From NCBI RefSeq assembly GCF_900115955.1, contig NZ_FOYL01000004.1, forward strand, positions 840,810-904,809: a DNA stretch of 64,000 nt. The letters are read 5' to 3'. Within the stretch, counting starts at the first letter, position 1; the number at the start of each line of letters is the position of its first letter. This DNA is from Lentzea waywayandensis (GTDB taxonomy: Bacteria; Actinomycetota; Actinomycetes; Mycobacteriales; Pseudonocardiaceae). The position numbers and the translations under genes are program-made. Of this stretch, positions 26,108 to 36,374 are shown in pieces. The notes beneath the pieces were generated by a model. That model saw only the letters and a list, made by a program, of their open reading frames with translations. It ran no database searches and had not been told where the DNA came from.

Positions 26108-27220
26108 GTGAAGATCCAGCGGCACGGTGCCGTTCTCGGCCTCGTCGCGGCCAGCGCGCTGCTGCTCGGTGCGTGTGGTAGCGACAACAACGCGCCGACG
26201 GGTGGCACGAACACTTCGTCGAACGCTGCCTCCGTCCCGGTCGAGTGTGGCGGCAAGACCAAGCTCAACGCTGAGGGCTCCTCCGCGCAGAAGAACGCGG
26301 TCGACGCGTTCGTGCAGGCCTACCAGGCTGCCTGCCCCGGTGTGGACCTCGCGTACAACCCCTCCGGCTCCGGTGCGGGCGTGAAGAACTTCAACGCCGG
26401 CCAGGTCGACTTCGGTGGCTCCGACTCCGCGCTCAAGGAAGGCGCCGAGACCGAGGCGGCCGCCAAGCGCTGCCAGACCAACCCGGCCTGGAACCTGCCG
26501 CTGGTCTTCGGCCCCGTCGCCGTCGGCTACAAGGTCTCCGGTGTGGACAACCTCGTGCTGGACGCCAAGACCACCGCCGCGATCTTCTCCGGTGCGGTCA
26601 AGAAGTGGAACGACCCGGCCATCAAGGCGCTGAACGGCTCCGCGACCCTGCCGGACAAGGACATCTCGGTCATCTACCGCTCGGACGAGTCCGGCACGAC
26701 CGACAACTTCCAGAAGTACCTGAAGGTCGCCGGTGGCTGGACCAAGGGTGACGGCAAGCAGTTCAAGGGTGGTGTCGGCGAGGGCAAGGAGAAGTCCGCC
26801 GGTGTCGCGCAGGCCGTCGGCTCCATCGACGGTGCCATCACCTACGTCGAGTGGTCGTTCGCGCAGGACAACAAGCTCTCGATCGCCAAGATCGACTCTG
26901 GTGCCGGCGCTGTCGAGCTGACCGCCGAGTCGGCCGGCAAGGCCATCGACGGTGCGAAGATCAAGGGCGAGGGCAACAACCTGGTCCTCGACCTCGACTC
27001 GATCTACGGCTCCAAGGCCGCCGGTGCGTACCCGCTGCTGCTCGCGACCTACGAGATCGTGTGCTCGAAGGGCTACGACGCCGACACCGCGAAGGCCGTC
27101 AAGGCGTTCCTCACGGTTGCCGCCACCACCGGTCAGGCGCAGCTCGCCGACGCCGGTTACGTGCCGCTGCCCAAGGCGTTCCAGGACAAGCTCCTGACCG
27201 CCGTGAAGGCGATCGCCTGA
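26108..27220 (+). CDS. pstS: Phosphate ABC transporter substrate-binding lipoprotein
   Basis: 370 residues from GTG 26108, which has AAGGTGGAGGA upstream. A lipoprotein signal ends at the lipobox LLGAC, then a Ser/Thr/Asn linker leads into the PstS fold with phosphate-binding patterns AEGSSAQ, YNPSGSGAG and YRSDESGTTDNF. It captures phosphate outside the membrane for PstCAB. An upstream in-frame start exists but would place extra charged residues before the signal. Confidence 0.95.
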   Translation: MKIQRHGAVLGLVAASALLLGACGSDNNAPTGGTNTSSNAASVPVECGGKTKLNAEGSSAQKNAVDAFVQAYQAACPGVDLAYNPSGSGAGVKNFNAGQVDFGGSDSALKEGAETEAAAKRCQTNPAWNLPLVFGPVAVGYKVSGVDNLVLDAKTTAAIFSGAVKKWNDPAIKALNGSATLPDKDISVIYRSDESGTTDNFQKYLKVAGGWTKGDGKQFKGGVGEGKEKSAGVAQAVGSIDGAITYVEWSFAQDNKLSIAKIDSGAGAVELTAESAGKAIDGAKIKGEGNNLVLDLDSIYGSKAAGAYPLLLATYEIVCSKGYDADTAKAVKAFLTVAATTGQAQLADAGYVPLPKAFQDKLLTAVKAIA

Positions 27221-27253
27221 GGTTGATGCGAGACTTCGACAAACGCTGACGCG

Positions 27254-28318
27254 ATGAATGATCCCGTCGTGGCCAAGCGCCCCGCCGGCTCCGGTGCAGC
27301 CGGAGCCGAGCGGGGCGTTGCGGCTGCTCCCACCGCCTCGGAGGCTCCGATTCCCCCGACACCGGAAGCTCCAGTAACGACCAAGGCACCTCACGTCCGG
27401 CCTGGCGACCGCATCTTCCGTGGCCTGGCGACGGGGTCCGGTGTCTTCATCGTCGTCCTCATCGGCGCGATCGGCCTGTTCCTGATCCTGCAGGCCATCC
27501 CGTCGCTCGGGCTGGACAACGTCAACTTCCTGACCAGCCGTGAGTGGAACACCACCGACCCGACGAACCTGCGGTTCGGCATCCTCGACCTGACGCTCGT
27601 CACGGTCGTGGTCGCGCTGGTGGCCCTGCTGATCGCCATGCCGATCGCGCTGGGCATCGCGCTGTTCCTCACCCAGTACGCGCCGCGCAACCTCGCCCGG
27701 CCGTTCGCCTACGTCATCGACCTGCTCGCGGCCGTGCCGTCGATCGTCTTCGGCCTCTGGGGCCTGTTCGTCCTCGGCCCGGTGCTCTTCCCGTTCTCCG
27801 AGTGGGTGATCGAGAACCTCGGCTGGATCCCGATCTTCGCCAAGGGCAACGTGAACGTGCAGCTCGGCGGCACCATCTTCACCGCGGGCATCGTCGTCGC
27901 GGTGATGATCCTGCCGATCATCACGGCCGTCAGCCGTGAGGTCTTCGAGCGCACGCCCACGATGCACGTCGAGGGCGCCATCGCGCTCGGCGCGACCAAG
28001 TGGGAGGTCGTGCGCACGACCGTCCTGCCGTTCGGCAAGGCCGGTTACGTCAGCGCCTCGATGCTCGGCCTCGGGCGTGCACTCGGTGAGACCATCGCCG
28101 TCGCGATCATCCTGAGCACCGCCACCAGTTCGTTCGGCTGGTCGCTCTTCGACGGTGGTTCGACGTTCGCCTCGAAGATCGCGCTGGCCGCGCCCGAGTT
28201 CAACGACGCGCGCTCGGCCGGTGCCTACATCGCCGCCGGTCTGGTGCTGTTCGTGCTGACCTTCGTCGTGAACGCCATCGCGCGCTCGATCGTCGCCGGC
28301 CACAAGGAGTACGAGTGA
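27254..28318 (+). CDS. pstC: Phosphate ABC transporter permease
   Basis: 354 residues with a Pro/Ala-rich cytoplasmic start and six membrane helices. The EAA loop region reads HVEGAIALGATKWEVVRTTVLPFGKAG. It forms the transport channel with PstA, whose GTG start overlaps its stop. Confidence 0.95.
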   Translation: MNDPVVAKRPAGSGAAGAERGVAAAPTASEAPIPPTPEAPVTTKAPHVRPGDRIFRGLATGSGVFIVVLIGAIGLFLILQAIPSLGLDNVNFLTSREWNTTDPTNLRFGILDLTLVTVVVALVALLIAMPIALGIALFLTQYAPRNLARPFAYVIDLLAAVPSIVFGLWGLFVLGPVLFPFSEWVIENLGWIPIFAKGNVNVQLGGTIFTAGIVVAVMILPIITAVSREVFERTPTMHVEGAIALGATKWEVVRTTVLPFGKAGYVSASMLGLGRALGETIAVAIILSTATSSFGWSLFDGGSTFASKIALAAPEFNDARSAGAYIAAGLVLFVLTFVVNAIARSIVAGHKEYE

Positions 28319-29229
28319 GCACGAATCTCGCGGATCCTCAGCGCCTCGCGACGCCGCCGACGTTCCAGGCGGTCAGCCTCTCCCGCAGGATCAAGAACGG
28401 CATCGCCACCGGACTGGTCTGGGGCGCGTTCCTGATCGCGATCATCCCGCTGGTGTGGGTGCTCTACACCGTGATCCAGCGCGGCTTCCCGGTCATCCTC
28501 GACGGTGACTGGTGGCAGAAGTCGATGTCGGGTCTGCTGGCCCGTCAGCAGGGCGGCGGCGCGTACCACGCGATCTACGGCACCCTGGTCCAGGGCCTCG
28601 TCTGCGCCGTGATCTCCGTGCCCATCGGCATCATGATCGCGATCTACCTCGTCGAGTACGGCGGCCGTTCGAAGCTCTCGAAGGCCACGACGTTCATGGT
28701 CGACATCCTGACCGGTGTCCCGTCGATCGTCGCGGCGCTGTTCGTCTACACGGTCTGGATCACGACCTTCGGTCTCGGCCGCAGCGCGTTCGCCGTGTCG
28801 CTCGCGCTGGTGCTGCTGATGGTGCCGGTCATCGTGCGCACCACCGAGGAAATGCTCAAGATCGTCCCGGACGAGCTGCGCGAGGCCTCCTACGCGCTGG
28901 GCATCCCGAAGTGGAAGACGATCGTCAAGATCGTCATCCCGACCGCGCTGTCCGGCATCCTGACCGGCATCATGCTGGCGCTCGCCCGCGTCATGGGTGA
29001 GACCGCTCCGGTGCTGGTGCTCGCGGCGTACGCCCCGTTCATCAACTACAACCTGTTCGACGGCCCCATGGCCTCGCTGCCGTTGATGATGGTGAACGAG
29101 CGCAACAACCCGACGGCGGCGGGCTTCGACCGCATCTGGGGAGCGGCGATCACGCTCGTCGTCCTCATCACCCTGTTCAACCTCCTGGCGACCGTGATCT
29201 CGCGGGCGCTGGCGCCGAAGACGAAGTGA
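28315..29229 (+). CDS. pstA: Phosphate ABC transporter permease
   Basis: 304 residues and six membrane helices, with the permease loop [26 protein letters not shown]. It starts at a GTG that overlaps the pstC stop and is followed 10 bp later by pstB. Confidence 0.95.
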   Translation: MSTNLADPQRLATPPTFQAVSLSRRIKNGIATGLVWGAFLIAIIPLVWVLYTVIQRGFPVILDGDWWQKSMSGLLARQQGGGAYHAIYGTLVQGLVCAVISVPIGIMIAIYLVEYGGRSKLSKATTFMVDILTGVPSIVAALFVYTVWITTFGLGRSAFAVSLALVLLMVPVIVRTTEEMLKIVPDELREASYALGIPKWKTIVKIVIPTALSGILTGIMLALARVMGETAPVLVLAAYAPFINYNLFDGPMASLPLMMVNERNNPTAAGFDRIWGAAITLVVLITLFNLLATVISRALAPKTK

Positions 29230-29239
29230 GCGGGCGGAC

Positions 29240-30016
29240 ATGGCCAAGCGACTCGACATCAAGGACCTGAACCTCTTCTACGGCAAGTTCCACGCCGTCG
29301 AGAACGTCTCGCTCGCGGTGCCGCCGAAGAACGTGACCGCGTTCATCGGCCCCTCCGGTTGCGGCAAGTCGACCGTGCTGCGGTCGCTCAACCGCATGCA
29401 CGAGGTCGCCCCCGGCGCGCGCGTCGAAGGCAAGGTGCTGCTCGACGGCGAGGACATCTACACGTCCACTGTGGACCCGGTCGAGGTGCGCCGCACCATC
29501 GGCATGGTGTTCCAGCGGCCGAACCCGTTCCCCACGATGTCCATTCGCGACAACGTGGTGGCCGGCCTGCGGCTCTCGGGCATGAAGGACAAGAAGAAGC
29601 TCGACGAGGTGGCGGAGCGCTCGCTGCGCGGCGCCAACCTCTGGAACGAGGTCAAGGACCGCCTCGACAAGCCCGGCGGCGGCCTCTCCGGTGGTCAGCA
29701 GCAGCGTCTGTGCATCGCGCGTGCCATCGCGGTGCAGCCCGACGTGCTGCTCATGGACGAGCCCTGCTCGGCCCTGGACCCGATCTCCACGCTGGCGATC
29801 GAGGACCTGATCACGGAGCTGAAGAAGGAGTACACGATCGTCATCGTGACTCACAACATGCAGCAGGCCGCGCGCGTGTCCGACCAGACCGCGTTCTTCA
29901 ACCTGCTGGGTGTCGGTCAGCCCGGACAGCTGATCGAGGTGGACGACACGGAGAAGATCTTCTCCAACCCCAGCCAGAAGGCGACCGAGGACTACATCTC
30001 CGGCCGGTTCGGCTAA
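29240..30016 (+). CDS. pstB: Phosphate ABC transporter ATP-binding protein
   Basis: 258-residue ABC ATPase with Walker [10 protein letters not shown], signature [10 protein letters not shown], Walker [14 protein letters not shown] and the switch His in VTHNMQQ. CSALDP is the usual PstB form. It completes the high-affinity phosphate importer. No terminator is clear before the next gene. Confidence 0.96.
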   Translation: MAKRLDIKDLNLFYGKFHAVENVSLAVPPKNVTAFIGPSGCGKSTVLRSLNRMHEVAPGARVEGKVLLDGEDIYTSTVDPVEVRRTIGMVFQRPNPFPTMSIRDNVVAGLRLSGMKDKKKLDEVAERSLRGANLWNEVKDRLDKPGGGLSGGQQQRLCIARAIAVQPDVLLMDEPCSALDPISTLAIEDLITELKKEYTIVIVTHNMQQAARVSDQTAFFNLLGVGQPGQLIEVDDTEKIFSNPSQKATEDYISGRFG

Positions 30017-30043
30017 ATCCGAGGGTTGGACTATCTTGCTGGC

Positions 30044-31204
30044 GTGAGCCCGCAAAGCAAGCCCCGCAAGAAGAAGCAAGGCAAGGCACCCGGCCGCAGG
30101 CCCGAGCAGCAGTCCCCGTACGGGGCGTTGCTCGAGTCGGCGGCCGCGTTGCGTTCGGAGTCCTGGTTGCTCGCGGACGCCTGGGCGAGCGAGCTCTACG
30201 CGACGCTCTGGCTCGCCGGCTCCGGCACCGACCCGTTGGTCGAGGCGCTGCAGAAGATGAACGACCCCGCGGCGCTCACCGCGTTGCGCGCGCTGACCGG
30301 CGTGGGCTCGGAGGAGAACAGGGCCGCCGCGTTCGCCGCCGCGGAAACCGTTGCGGCACGCGGTGTCGCCGAGCCGTCCTGGTACGTCGCCGGCACCGTT
30401 CCCGACTTCCGCGACGCCTTCCTCGTCACGAACCTGTTGGGGGACGTGGAGGTCATCGCGATCACCCAGGAACGCGCGGGTGTCGGCGAAACCGTCCTGT
30501 TCATGCGCCAGCCGGTGCTCGGGGCCACCGCGATCGAGCTGTTCGCGACGCCGGACGAGGGCACCGTGGCGTTGCTGGAGGACATGATCGCCTCCACGCC
30601 CGAGGCGTTCCGCGACGAGATCACGCCGTTGAGCGCCGGCGACGTCTACGACCGCGTGTGGCCGGACGTCGAGCAGTTCTGGGAGGACGGCCCGGACGAG
30701 GAGGCCGAGGAGGGCCTGATGGGCGAGGAGGACGTGCGGCACCCGGTGCAGCTCATCGCCCTCGCCGACGCTCGCGTGAGTGCCTTGGTGCCCAAGGAGT
30801 ACGTGATCCCCGCCGTCAGTCCGGAAAGGACGGACGAGGTCGTCGGCGCGTTCCTGGCTTCAGAGCACGGGATCGCGGACGTCGAGGCCGCGCGGGCGTT
30901 CGCACGGATCGTCGTTTCCGCCGCGGTGGAACAGAACCGCGACCCCGTCGTCTACGGGCCCGCGTCGCTCACCGCGGTGCTGATCCTGAACGTCGCGGCC
31001 AGGTTGCACGTGAGCGACGAGGATCTGGCTCTGCTGCCGGAGATCGTGCGGGCGTGGGCCTACTTCACCGTGGACGCACGGGATCTGCCGCGCGACGAGG
31101 CACGGGCGGTGTGGGACGAAGAACTGCCCACCGTGCTCGCCGAGTTCTCCGAGGCCTACGCCGATCCGGAGCTGGTGGCAGAGCGCGATGGGCAGTTTCG
31201 CTAA
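30044..31204 (+). CDS. Conserved hypothetical protein downstream of pst
   Basis: 386 residues from the GTG at 30044. The N-terminus is Lys-rich (QSKPRKKKQGKAPGRRP) and the rest soluble and acidic, with no motif I can name. TATCTT lies 6 bp before the GTG, suiting a leaderless transcript of its own. It converges on phoU with only 6 bp between stops. Similar proteins of unknown function occur in other actinobacteria. Confidence 0.78.
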   Translation: MSPQSKPRKKKQGKAPGRRPEQQSPYGALLESAAALRSESWLLADAWASELYATLWLAGSGTDPLVEALQKMNDPAALTALRALTGVGSEENRAAAFAAAETVAARGVAEPSWYVAGTVPDFRDAFLVTNLLGDVEVIAITQERAGVGETVLFMRQPVLGATAIELFATPDEGTVALLEDMIASTPEAFRDEITPLSAGDVYDRVWPDVEQFWEDGPDEEAEEGLMGEEDVRHPVQLIALADARVSALVPKEYVIPAVSPERTDEVVGAFLASEHGIADVEAARAFARIVVSAAVEQNRDPVVYGPASLTAVLILNVAARLHVSDEDLALLPEIVRAWAYFTVDARDLPRDEARAVWDEELPTVLAEFSEAYADPELVAERDGQFR

Positions 31205-31210
31205 GAGGGA

Positions 31211-31876
31211 CTAGAGGTTCTCGTCGTCGCCGTAGCCGGGCATCCGGCCGGTGACGACGAAGACCGTGCGCTTGGCGACCGAAACGGCGTGGTCGCCGTA
31301 GCGCTCGTAGAAGCGGCCCAGCAGCGTCACGTCGACCGCCGCGGGGACGCCGTGCTGCCACTCCTTGTCCATGATCACGGAGAACAGGTGGCGGTGGATG
31401 TCGTCCATCGCGTCGTCCTCGTCCTCGAGGCTGCGCGCGCGGTCGACGTCCTTCTCGCGGATGATCGACGCGGCCTCGTTCGCGAGCTTGACCGCGATCC
31501 GGCCCATCTCGGCGAAGTACGGCTGCACGTCCTCCGGCAGCGCCGACGCGGGGTGCCGGCGGCGCGCGGCCTTGGCCACGTGCAGCGCCAGATCGCCCAT
31601 GCGCTCAACGCTTTCGGCGGCGTGGATCACCGCGAGCACGGTGCGCAGGTCGGTCGCGACCGGTGCCTGCAGTGCGAGCAGTGCGTACGACTGCTCCTCG
31701 ATGCTGGAGCGGACGTCGTCGACCTTCTGGTCGCCGCTGATGACCTGCTCGGCCAGGCCGAGGTCGGCCTGCAGCAGTGCCGTGGTCGCGTTCTGCATCG
31801 CCTCGGCGACCATGCCGGTCATGTCGGCCAGCTGGTCGGCGAGCTGTTCAAGCTGGTCGTGGTAGGCCTCGCGCAT
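31211..31876 (-). CDS. phoU: Phosphate uptake regulator
   Basis: 221 residues forming two PhoU three-helix repeats. Metal-binding E/DxxxD-type motifs are seen as SVERMGDLALHVAK in the first repeat and RFYERYGDHAVSVAKR in the second. PhoU damps Pst transport and PhoR signalling when phosphate is ample. It faces the pst operon from the other strand. Confidence 0.95.
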   Translation of the reverse strand: MREAYHDQLEQLADQLADMTGMVAEAMQNATTALLQADLGLAEQVISGDQKVDDVRSSIEEQSYALLALQAPVATDLRTVLAVIHAAESVERMGDLALHVAKAARRRHPASALPEDVQPYFAEMGRIAVKLANEAASIIREKDVDRARSLEDEDDAMDDIHRHLFSVIMDKEWQHGVPAAVDVTLLGRFYERYGDHAVSVAKRTVFVVTGRMPGYGDDENL

Positions 31877-31948
31877 GGCGCTCAGCCTACGTCCCGACCG
31901 TCGCGGCAGCGACATGCCAGCATGAACCGGAGGTGAACCCCAGGCGAA

Positions 31949-34900
31949 TCACTTCGCCGCGCAGGGGTCCTCCGCCGCGTTCACAATGGACAGACCATCG
32001 CCCGGCTGACCAGCGGCCTGACCCTGCGGAGTGCCCTGCTGGGTACCCGCCTTGGGTGCCTGGATCTTCTCGTCGAAGTTCGCGCCGATCGTCAGCTGGA
32101 TCGCCCCGCCCATCTCCGGTGCCTCGACCAGTTCCGCGCTGGGCACGGCGGCCCTGAGCGTCGCGGCCTTGTTCTCGTTGCCCTTCGCGAACTTGATGAT
32201 CGTCTTGGGTGCGTTCTCCGTCGCGTTGCCCCGCTGGGCGATCTTGAACCCCTGCTGCTCCAACGCGTTCGACGTCCTGGCGACCGCGCCGCCGTTGGTC
32301 GGGTCCCCGTTGAGCACCTGGATGGTGACGTCCTTCGGGTCGATCAGCGTGCCGGGCTGCTGCACGGGAGCGTTGGTGTCGCCGGGCTTGCCGTCGACGG
32401 GCTTCTCCTGCGGCAGCGGCGTTCCGTCGATGATCGTCTGGAACAGCGCCTTGACGTCGTCGTCCTTGAGCCGCTCGATGTTGTCGTTGTTCGACTTCGT
32501 CGGGCCCTCGTCGGTCCAGTGCGGCATCGTCACGAACGAGACGCGGCCGGCGTCGAGGCTCTGCAAGGAGTTCGCGAGCTCCAGCAACTGCGCCACACCG
32601 ACGTTGTCGCCGACGGTGGACTTGGTGAGCGCGTTGATGAAGTTGTTGAGCTTCGTCGGGCTCAGCAGGACCTCGTTCGACAGCGCCTGACGCAGCATCG
32701 CCGACAGGAAACCCTGCTGCCGCTTGATCCGGTCGAAGTCCGTGCCGCCGTCGCCCTGGGCCTGGACCTTGCGAGCGCGCACGTACTGGAGTGCCTGGTC
32801 GCCCTTGAGCGTGTACTTGCCCGGCTTCTCGAGGATGACGCCGAGCTCGTCGTCCTTGATCGCGGTCGGCGAGCAGATCTCCACGCCGCCGATCGCGGTC
32901 GACATCTCGCGGAAGCCGACGAAGTCGATGCTGACGAAGTGGTTGATCTTGAGGCCGGTCAGCTGGGTCATCAGGTTGGCGACGCACTCGGGTCCACCGT
33001 CGTTGTAGACGGAGTTCGCCATGACCTCTTTCTCCGGCGCCAACGGGCCCGCGTACTGCGCGTTGTCCGGGTTGTAGCTGCGGCAGGCAGGCCGGTCGAC
33101 GCGCACGTCACGCGGCAGCGACACGATGACCATGCGCTTCCGGTCCGCGGGGATGTGCGCGAGCATGATCACGTCCGACCGCGCGCCACCCTCCTGCGCC
33201 TGGGTGCCGACGTTGTCGCCCGCCTTCGCGCCGGCCCTGGTGTCCGAGCCGACCAGCAGGAAGTTCTCGTCACCGAGCTGCTTCTCGGCCTGTTGCACGG
33301 CCTGCGAGTTGCCGCCCAGCGCGTCGATCTTCTGGATCTTGGAGTCGGCCCACTGCATCGCGGCCCAGCCGATGCCCGTCGACGCGAACACGACGGCCGC
33401 GGCGGCGATCGCGCCGATCCGCCCGGCGCGCATGAGCTTGCGCTGCTGGGGCGTGCGACCTGGAGCCCGCTGCTCGCCGGCTTCCTCACCGAGGACGACC
33501 GGCTCGGCGAACTGGGTCGCCTCGTCGACGAGGTCGTCCTCGTCGCCGTCCTTGACCCACGGCATGAGCTTGGCGCGCCGTTCCTTGCGCTGGCGCTCCT
33601 GCTCGAGCAGTTCGTCGTGCACCGCGGAGAACCGCGCGAGAGTGTGGTCGACCTCGCGACGCTTCTTCACGTCGTCGCCGATGGCCTCCATCTCGGTGGT
33701 GAGGCACAACGGGTCCATGTCTTCGCGCTTCTCGACCTTGGCCACACCCGCCGCCGAGGCGATCTGGGTGGCCTCGGGGCCCGGCGCGTCGGCCTTCGGC
33801 TCGTCCACGGGCTCGGCGCCGAGCCGGTTGGCGAGGCCACCGGGAATCGGTCGCGGGCCACTGGACTCCGCCCTGGGGGGCATCGGCCGGGGACCGCTCG
33901 ACTCCGCGCGCGACGGCATCGGCTGCCTGCCGGTCACGTCCCCGTTCGGGGGCATGGGACGACGGCCGGTGTTCTCCGGCCCCTCGCCGGGGGCGGGAGG
34001 ACGCGGAACGGCGGTGGGAGACGGTGCCTCGCCCGCCAGGAGGCGGCGCGGGGCGGGGCCGTCCGGCGTCCCACCTGGAGCAGGCGGGCGCTGGAGGCCG
34101 GTGGGTTCGCCGGGCGCGGGCGGGCGCGGGACGCCGTTCGAGCCGGCGTCGCCGGGTGCCTGCGGGCGCTTCAGACCGCTGGGCTGGGAGATCTCGCCGG
34201 GTACGGGCGGGCGCGGGATGCCGTTGGACGACGGCGCGTCGCCCGGCGCGAACCTGCGCGGCGGTGCCCCGTTGACCTCGGGTCCCGGTCGGCGGACCGT
34301 GCCGGCGGGCATGCCGTTCGCCTCGGGCACGCCTGGCGCGGGACGCCGTGGAATGCCGTTCGACGAAGGCGCGTCGCCAGGAGGTATGCGCCGCGGGTCG
34401 CCGGGAGCCGGCGGCCTGGGCATGCCGTTCGAGGTGGCGTCGGGGACAGGCGGGCGCGGGATGCCGTTGGACGACGGAACGTCGCCGGGGGCGAGCCTGC
34501 GCTGCGGAGTGCCGTTGGGCGGCATCTCGCCTGGCACGGGACGCCGGATCTGGCCGCTCGGCGGCTCGCCGGGGACCGGGCGGCGCTGCATGCCCGTCGC
34601 GTCGGGCCTCGGGCGCTGCCCGGTCTGCTCGACCCGGTAGGTACCGCTCTGTTCCGGGTTCGGGACCGGATTCTGGGCAGGCCTCGGCCGTGGACCGCTC
34701 TGCTCACCAGGCGCGGGACGCGGGCGCGCCGGAGCCTGCTGAACGCCGTTCGGCTCGGGTGCGACGTCGGCCCTGCGCCGCCTGCCGGTCTGGTCGCCGG
34801 TGAAGTTCTGCGGGGCAGCCTGGTCAGGCCGCGGGCGCGTACCCGTCTGCTCACCAGGACGGTGAGCCGCGGGTGGCTGCTGCCGCGGTGCCTGTGGAGG

Positions 34901-35176
34901 CTGTGGAGGCTGGTGCACCGGGGGATCAGGCAGAGCACGCCTGCCGGTGGCCGCGGGTGGATCCGGCAGGGCACGCCTGCCTGTTGTGGATGCATCGGGC
35001 GAGCCTGGCGGGACGGGTCGGGGGATGTTCGTCCTGCTGTGCTGCTCGATGAGGTCCGAGACGCTCAGGCCCCCAGAGCCTTCCATCGAGCGACGTCTAC
35101 GGCCGGTCGGCTGGTCGTGCTGGGGATCCTGATCACCACGGGAAGAGGGGCCGCCACGTCGGGGGTCGTCGGGCAC
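31949..35176 (-). CDS. LytR-CpsA-Psr family protein with a very long disordered Pro-rich N-terminus
   Basis: 1075 residues. About 460 residues of Pro/Gly/Arg-rich degenerate repeats (PGDAPSSNGIPRPPVPG type) and a charged helical stretch precede one membrane helix (IGAIAAAAVVFASTGIGWAA), the LCP domain (LLVGSDTRAG; DVIMLAHIPADRKRMVIVSLPRD; the catalytic-type Arg in RKQQ-like DRIKRQQGFL) and a LytR_C domain at the end. LCP proteins attach secondary polymers such as arabinogalactan or teichoic acid to peptidoglycan. GTG 35176 is preferred because AAGGGAGA lies 5 bp upstream. The cytoplasmic arm is several times the usual length. Confidence 0.9.
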   Translation of the reverse strand: MPDDPRRGGPSSRGDQDPQHDQPTGRRRRSMEGSGGLSVSDLIEQHSRTNIPRPVPPGSPDASTTGRRALPDPPAATGRRALPDPPVHQPPQPPQAPRQQPPAAHRPGEQTGTRPRPDQAAPQNFTGDQTGRRRRADVAPEPNGVQQAPARPRPAPGEQSGPRPRPAQNPVPNPEQSGTYRVEQTGQRPRPDATGMQRRPVPGEPPSGQIRRPVPGEMPPNGTPQRRLAPGDVPSSNGIPRPPVPDATSNGMPRPPAPGDPRRIPPGDAPSSNGIPRRPAPGVPEANGMPAGTVRRPGPEVNGAPPRRFAPGDAPSSNGIPRPPVPGEISQPSGLKRPQAPGDAGSNGVPRPPAPGEPTGLQRPPAPGGTPDGPAPRRLLAGEAPSPTAVPRPPAPGEGPENTGRRPMPPNGDVTGRQPMPSRAESSGPRPMPPRAESSGPRPIPGGLANRLGAEPVDEPKADAPGPEATQIASAAGVAKVEKREDMDPLCLTTEMEAIGDDVKKRREVDHTLARFSAVHDELLEQERQRKERRAKLMPWVKDGDEDDLVDEATQFAEPVVLGEEAGEQRAPGRTPQQRKLMRAGRIGAIAAAAVVFASTGIGWAAMQWADSKIQKIDALGGNSQAVQQAEKQLGDENFLLVGSDTRAGAKAGDNVGTQAQEGGARSDVIMLAHIPADRKRMVIVSLPRDVRVDRPACRSYNPDNAQYAGPLAPEKEVMANSVYNDGGPECVANLMTQLTGLKINHFVSIDFVGFREMSTAIGGVEICSPTAIKDDELGVILEKPGKYTLKGDQALQYVRARKVQAQGDGGTDFDRIKRQQGFLSAMLRQALSNEVLLSPTKLNNFINALTKSTVGDNVGVAQLLELANSLQSLDAGRVSFVTMPHWTDEGPTKSNNDNIERLKDDDVKALFQTIIDGTPLPQEKPVDGKPGDTNAPVQQPGTLIDPKDVTIQVLNGDPTNGGAVARTSNALEQQGFKIAQRGNATENAPKTIIKFAKGNENKAATLRAAVPSAELVEAPEMGGAIQLTIGANFDEKIQAPKAGTQQGTPQGQAAGQPGDGLSIVNAAEDPCAAK

Positions 35177-35384
35177 CCAATCTCCCTTCTGGGTCAGAAG
35201 CAAAAGCGGTTCGTCATTACGAAGTGACGACGACCGGGACACAAGGGTTGCATCACCGGCGTGTCAGTTGCGCCCGCGATACTACGGATGTAGGCGACTT
35301 CTGACGACCACTCCGGGTGATACAGCTGCGATCTGTACGCGATTACGAGCAGTCCGCTTGCCCTGAACGGGTGAGCCAGGTCAC

Positions 35385-36233
35385 TCAGTAGTAACCGAGA
35401 ACACGTGTCTCAGTGATCGCACGCCTGCCAGCGGCAGCACCTGCGAGGCGAACCCGTCCATCGGCACGGTACGCCACCGCGTTGCGTCCCGACTGCTTAG
35501 CTGTGTACAGGAGGCTGTCGGCGCGGAGCAACTGCTGCTCGGCGCTGACCGCCGGACGCTCCGGCGCCTCGTCCGCCGGCGGTTCGTACGCGAGGCCCGC
35601 GCTGACGGTCACGCGCAGCCCCGGCGCGATCTCCTGCCACGGGTGACGCTCGACACGTTCCCGGGCCGCCTCGGCGATCTCCACGGCGCTGGAGGCGTCG
35701 ACGCGGGGCAGCACGAGCACGAACTCCTCGCCGCCGTAGCGGGCGCAGAAGGCACCCTCCGGCAGGCCCTGCTGAAGCATCTCGACCACGCGTTGCAGCA
35801 CCCGGTCGCCCAGGATGTGGCCGAAGGTGTCGTTGACCTGCTTGAACCAGTCGAGGTCGATCAACGCGATGGCGAGCCCGTGCCGGCACGCTCCGTGCTC
35901 GGTCAGCAGGTCCATCAGCCGTTGGTCGAGGTAACGGCGGTTGTAGGAGTCGGTGAGGCTGTCGCGCAGGCTCTGCTCGCGTGCCTCGGCGTGTTCCCGG
36001 CGCAGCAGTTCGACCTCGCGGCGCAGCTGTTCCGGAACGTGCGGCTCCTCGACCTGGTCCGCCTGGACGAGGTCGAGCGCGGAACGCAGGTGCTGGTACG
36101 CCTGGCGCCACTGGCCGCGGGAGGCGAGCAACGTCGCGATGGACTCGTGCAGCCCCACAAGGCCAGGGCCCTGCCTGCCGACTGGGGCGTCGGCCTGCTG
36201 GGTCTCTGCGGTTTCGGGTCGCAGCGCGGTCAT
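35385..36233 (-). CDS. Diguanylate cyclase (GGDEF)
   Basis: 282 residues from ATG 36233, which follows AAGGAGG. A helical N-terminal region with TPR-like character (about 20-90) leads to a GGDEF domain: SLTDSYNRRYLDQRL, DLDWFKQVNDTFGH, and the active-site loop GGEEF. The five-residue-upstream RxxD inhibitory site is absent (EGAFCARYGGEEF), so product inhibition by c-di-GMP is not expected. No membrane segment is seen. It may feed the same c-di-GMP pool that the RsiG-like protein reads. Confidence 0.93.
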   Translation of the reverse strand: MTALRPETAETQQADAPVGRQGPGLVGLHESIATLLASRGQWRQAYQHLRSALDLVQADQVEEPHVPEQLRREVELLRREHAEAREQSLRDSLTDSYNRRYLDQRLMDLLTEHGACRHGLAIALIDLDWFKQVNDTFGHILGDRVLQRVVEMLQQGLPEGAFCARYGGEEFVLVLPRVDASSAVEIAEAARERVERHPWQEIAPGLRVTVSAGLAYEPPADEAPERPAVSAEQQLLRADSLLYTAKQSGRNAVAYRADGRVRLAGAAAGRRAITETRVLGYY

Positions 36234-36374
36234 CGCGGTCACCTCCTTACTTGGCAGGTGTCGTCCCCAAGTAGGCGGCGCTTGAGCAAGAAGGACACGT
36301 GGGGGCGGGATTTCCCCCGTCCGGTTGACCGTCAGCTGCTCCGATCCAGTGAGCTTGGAAGATCAACAACCCGC

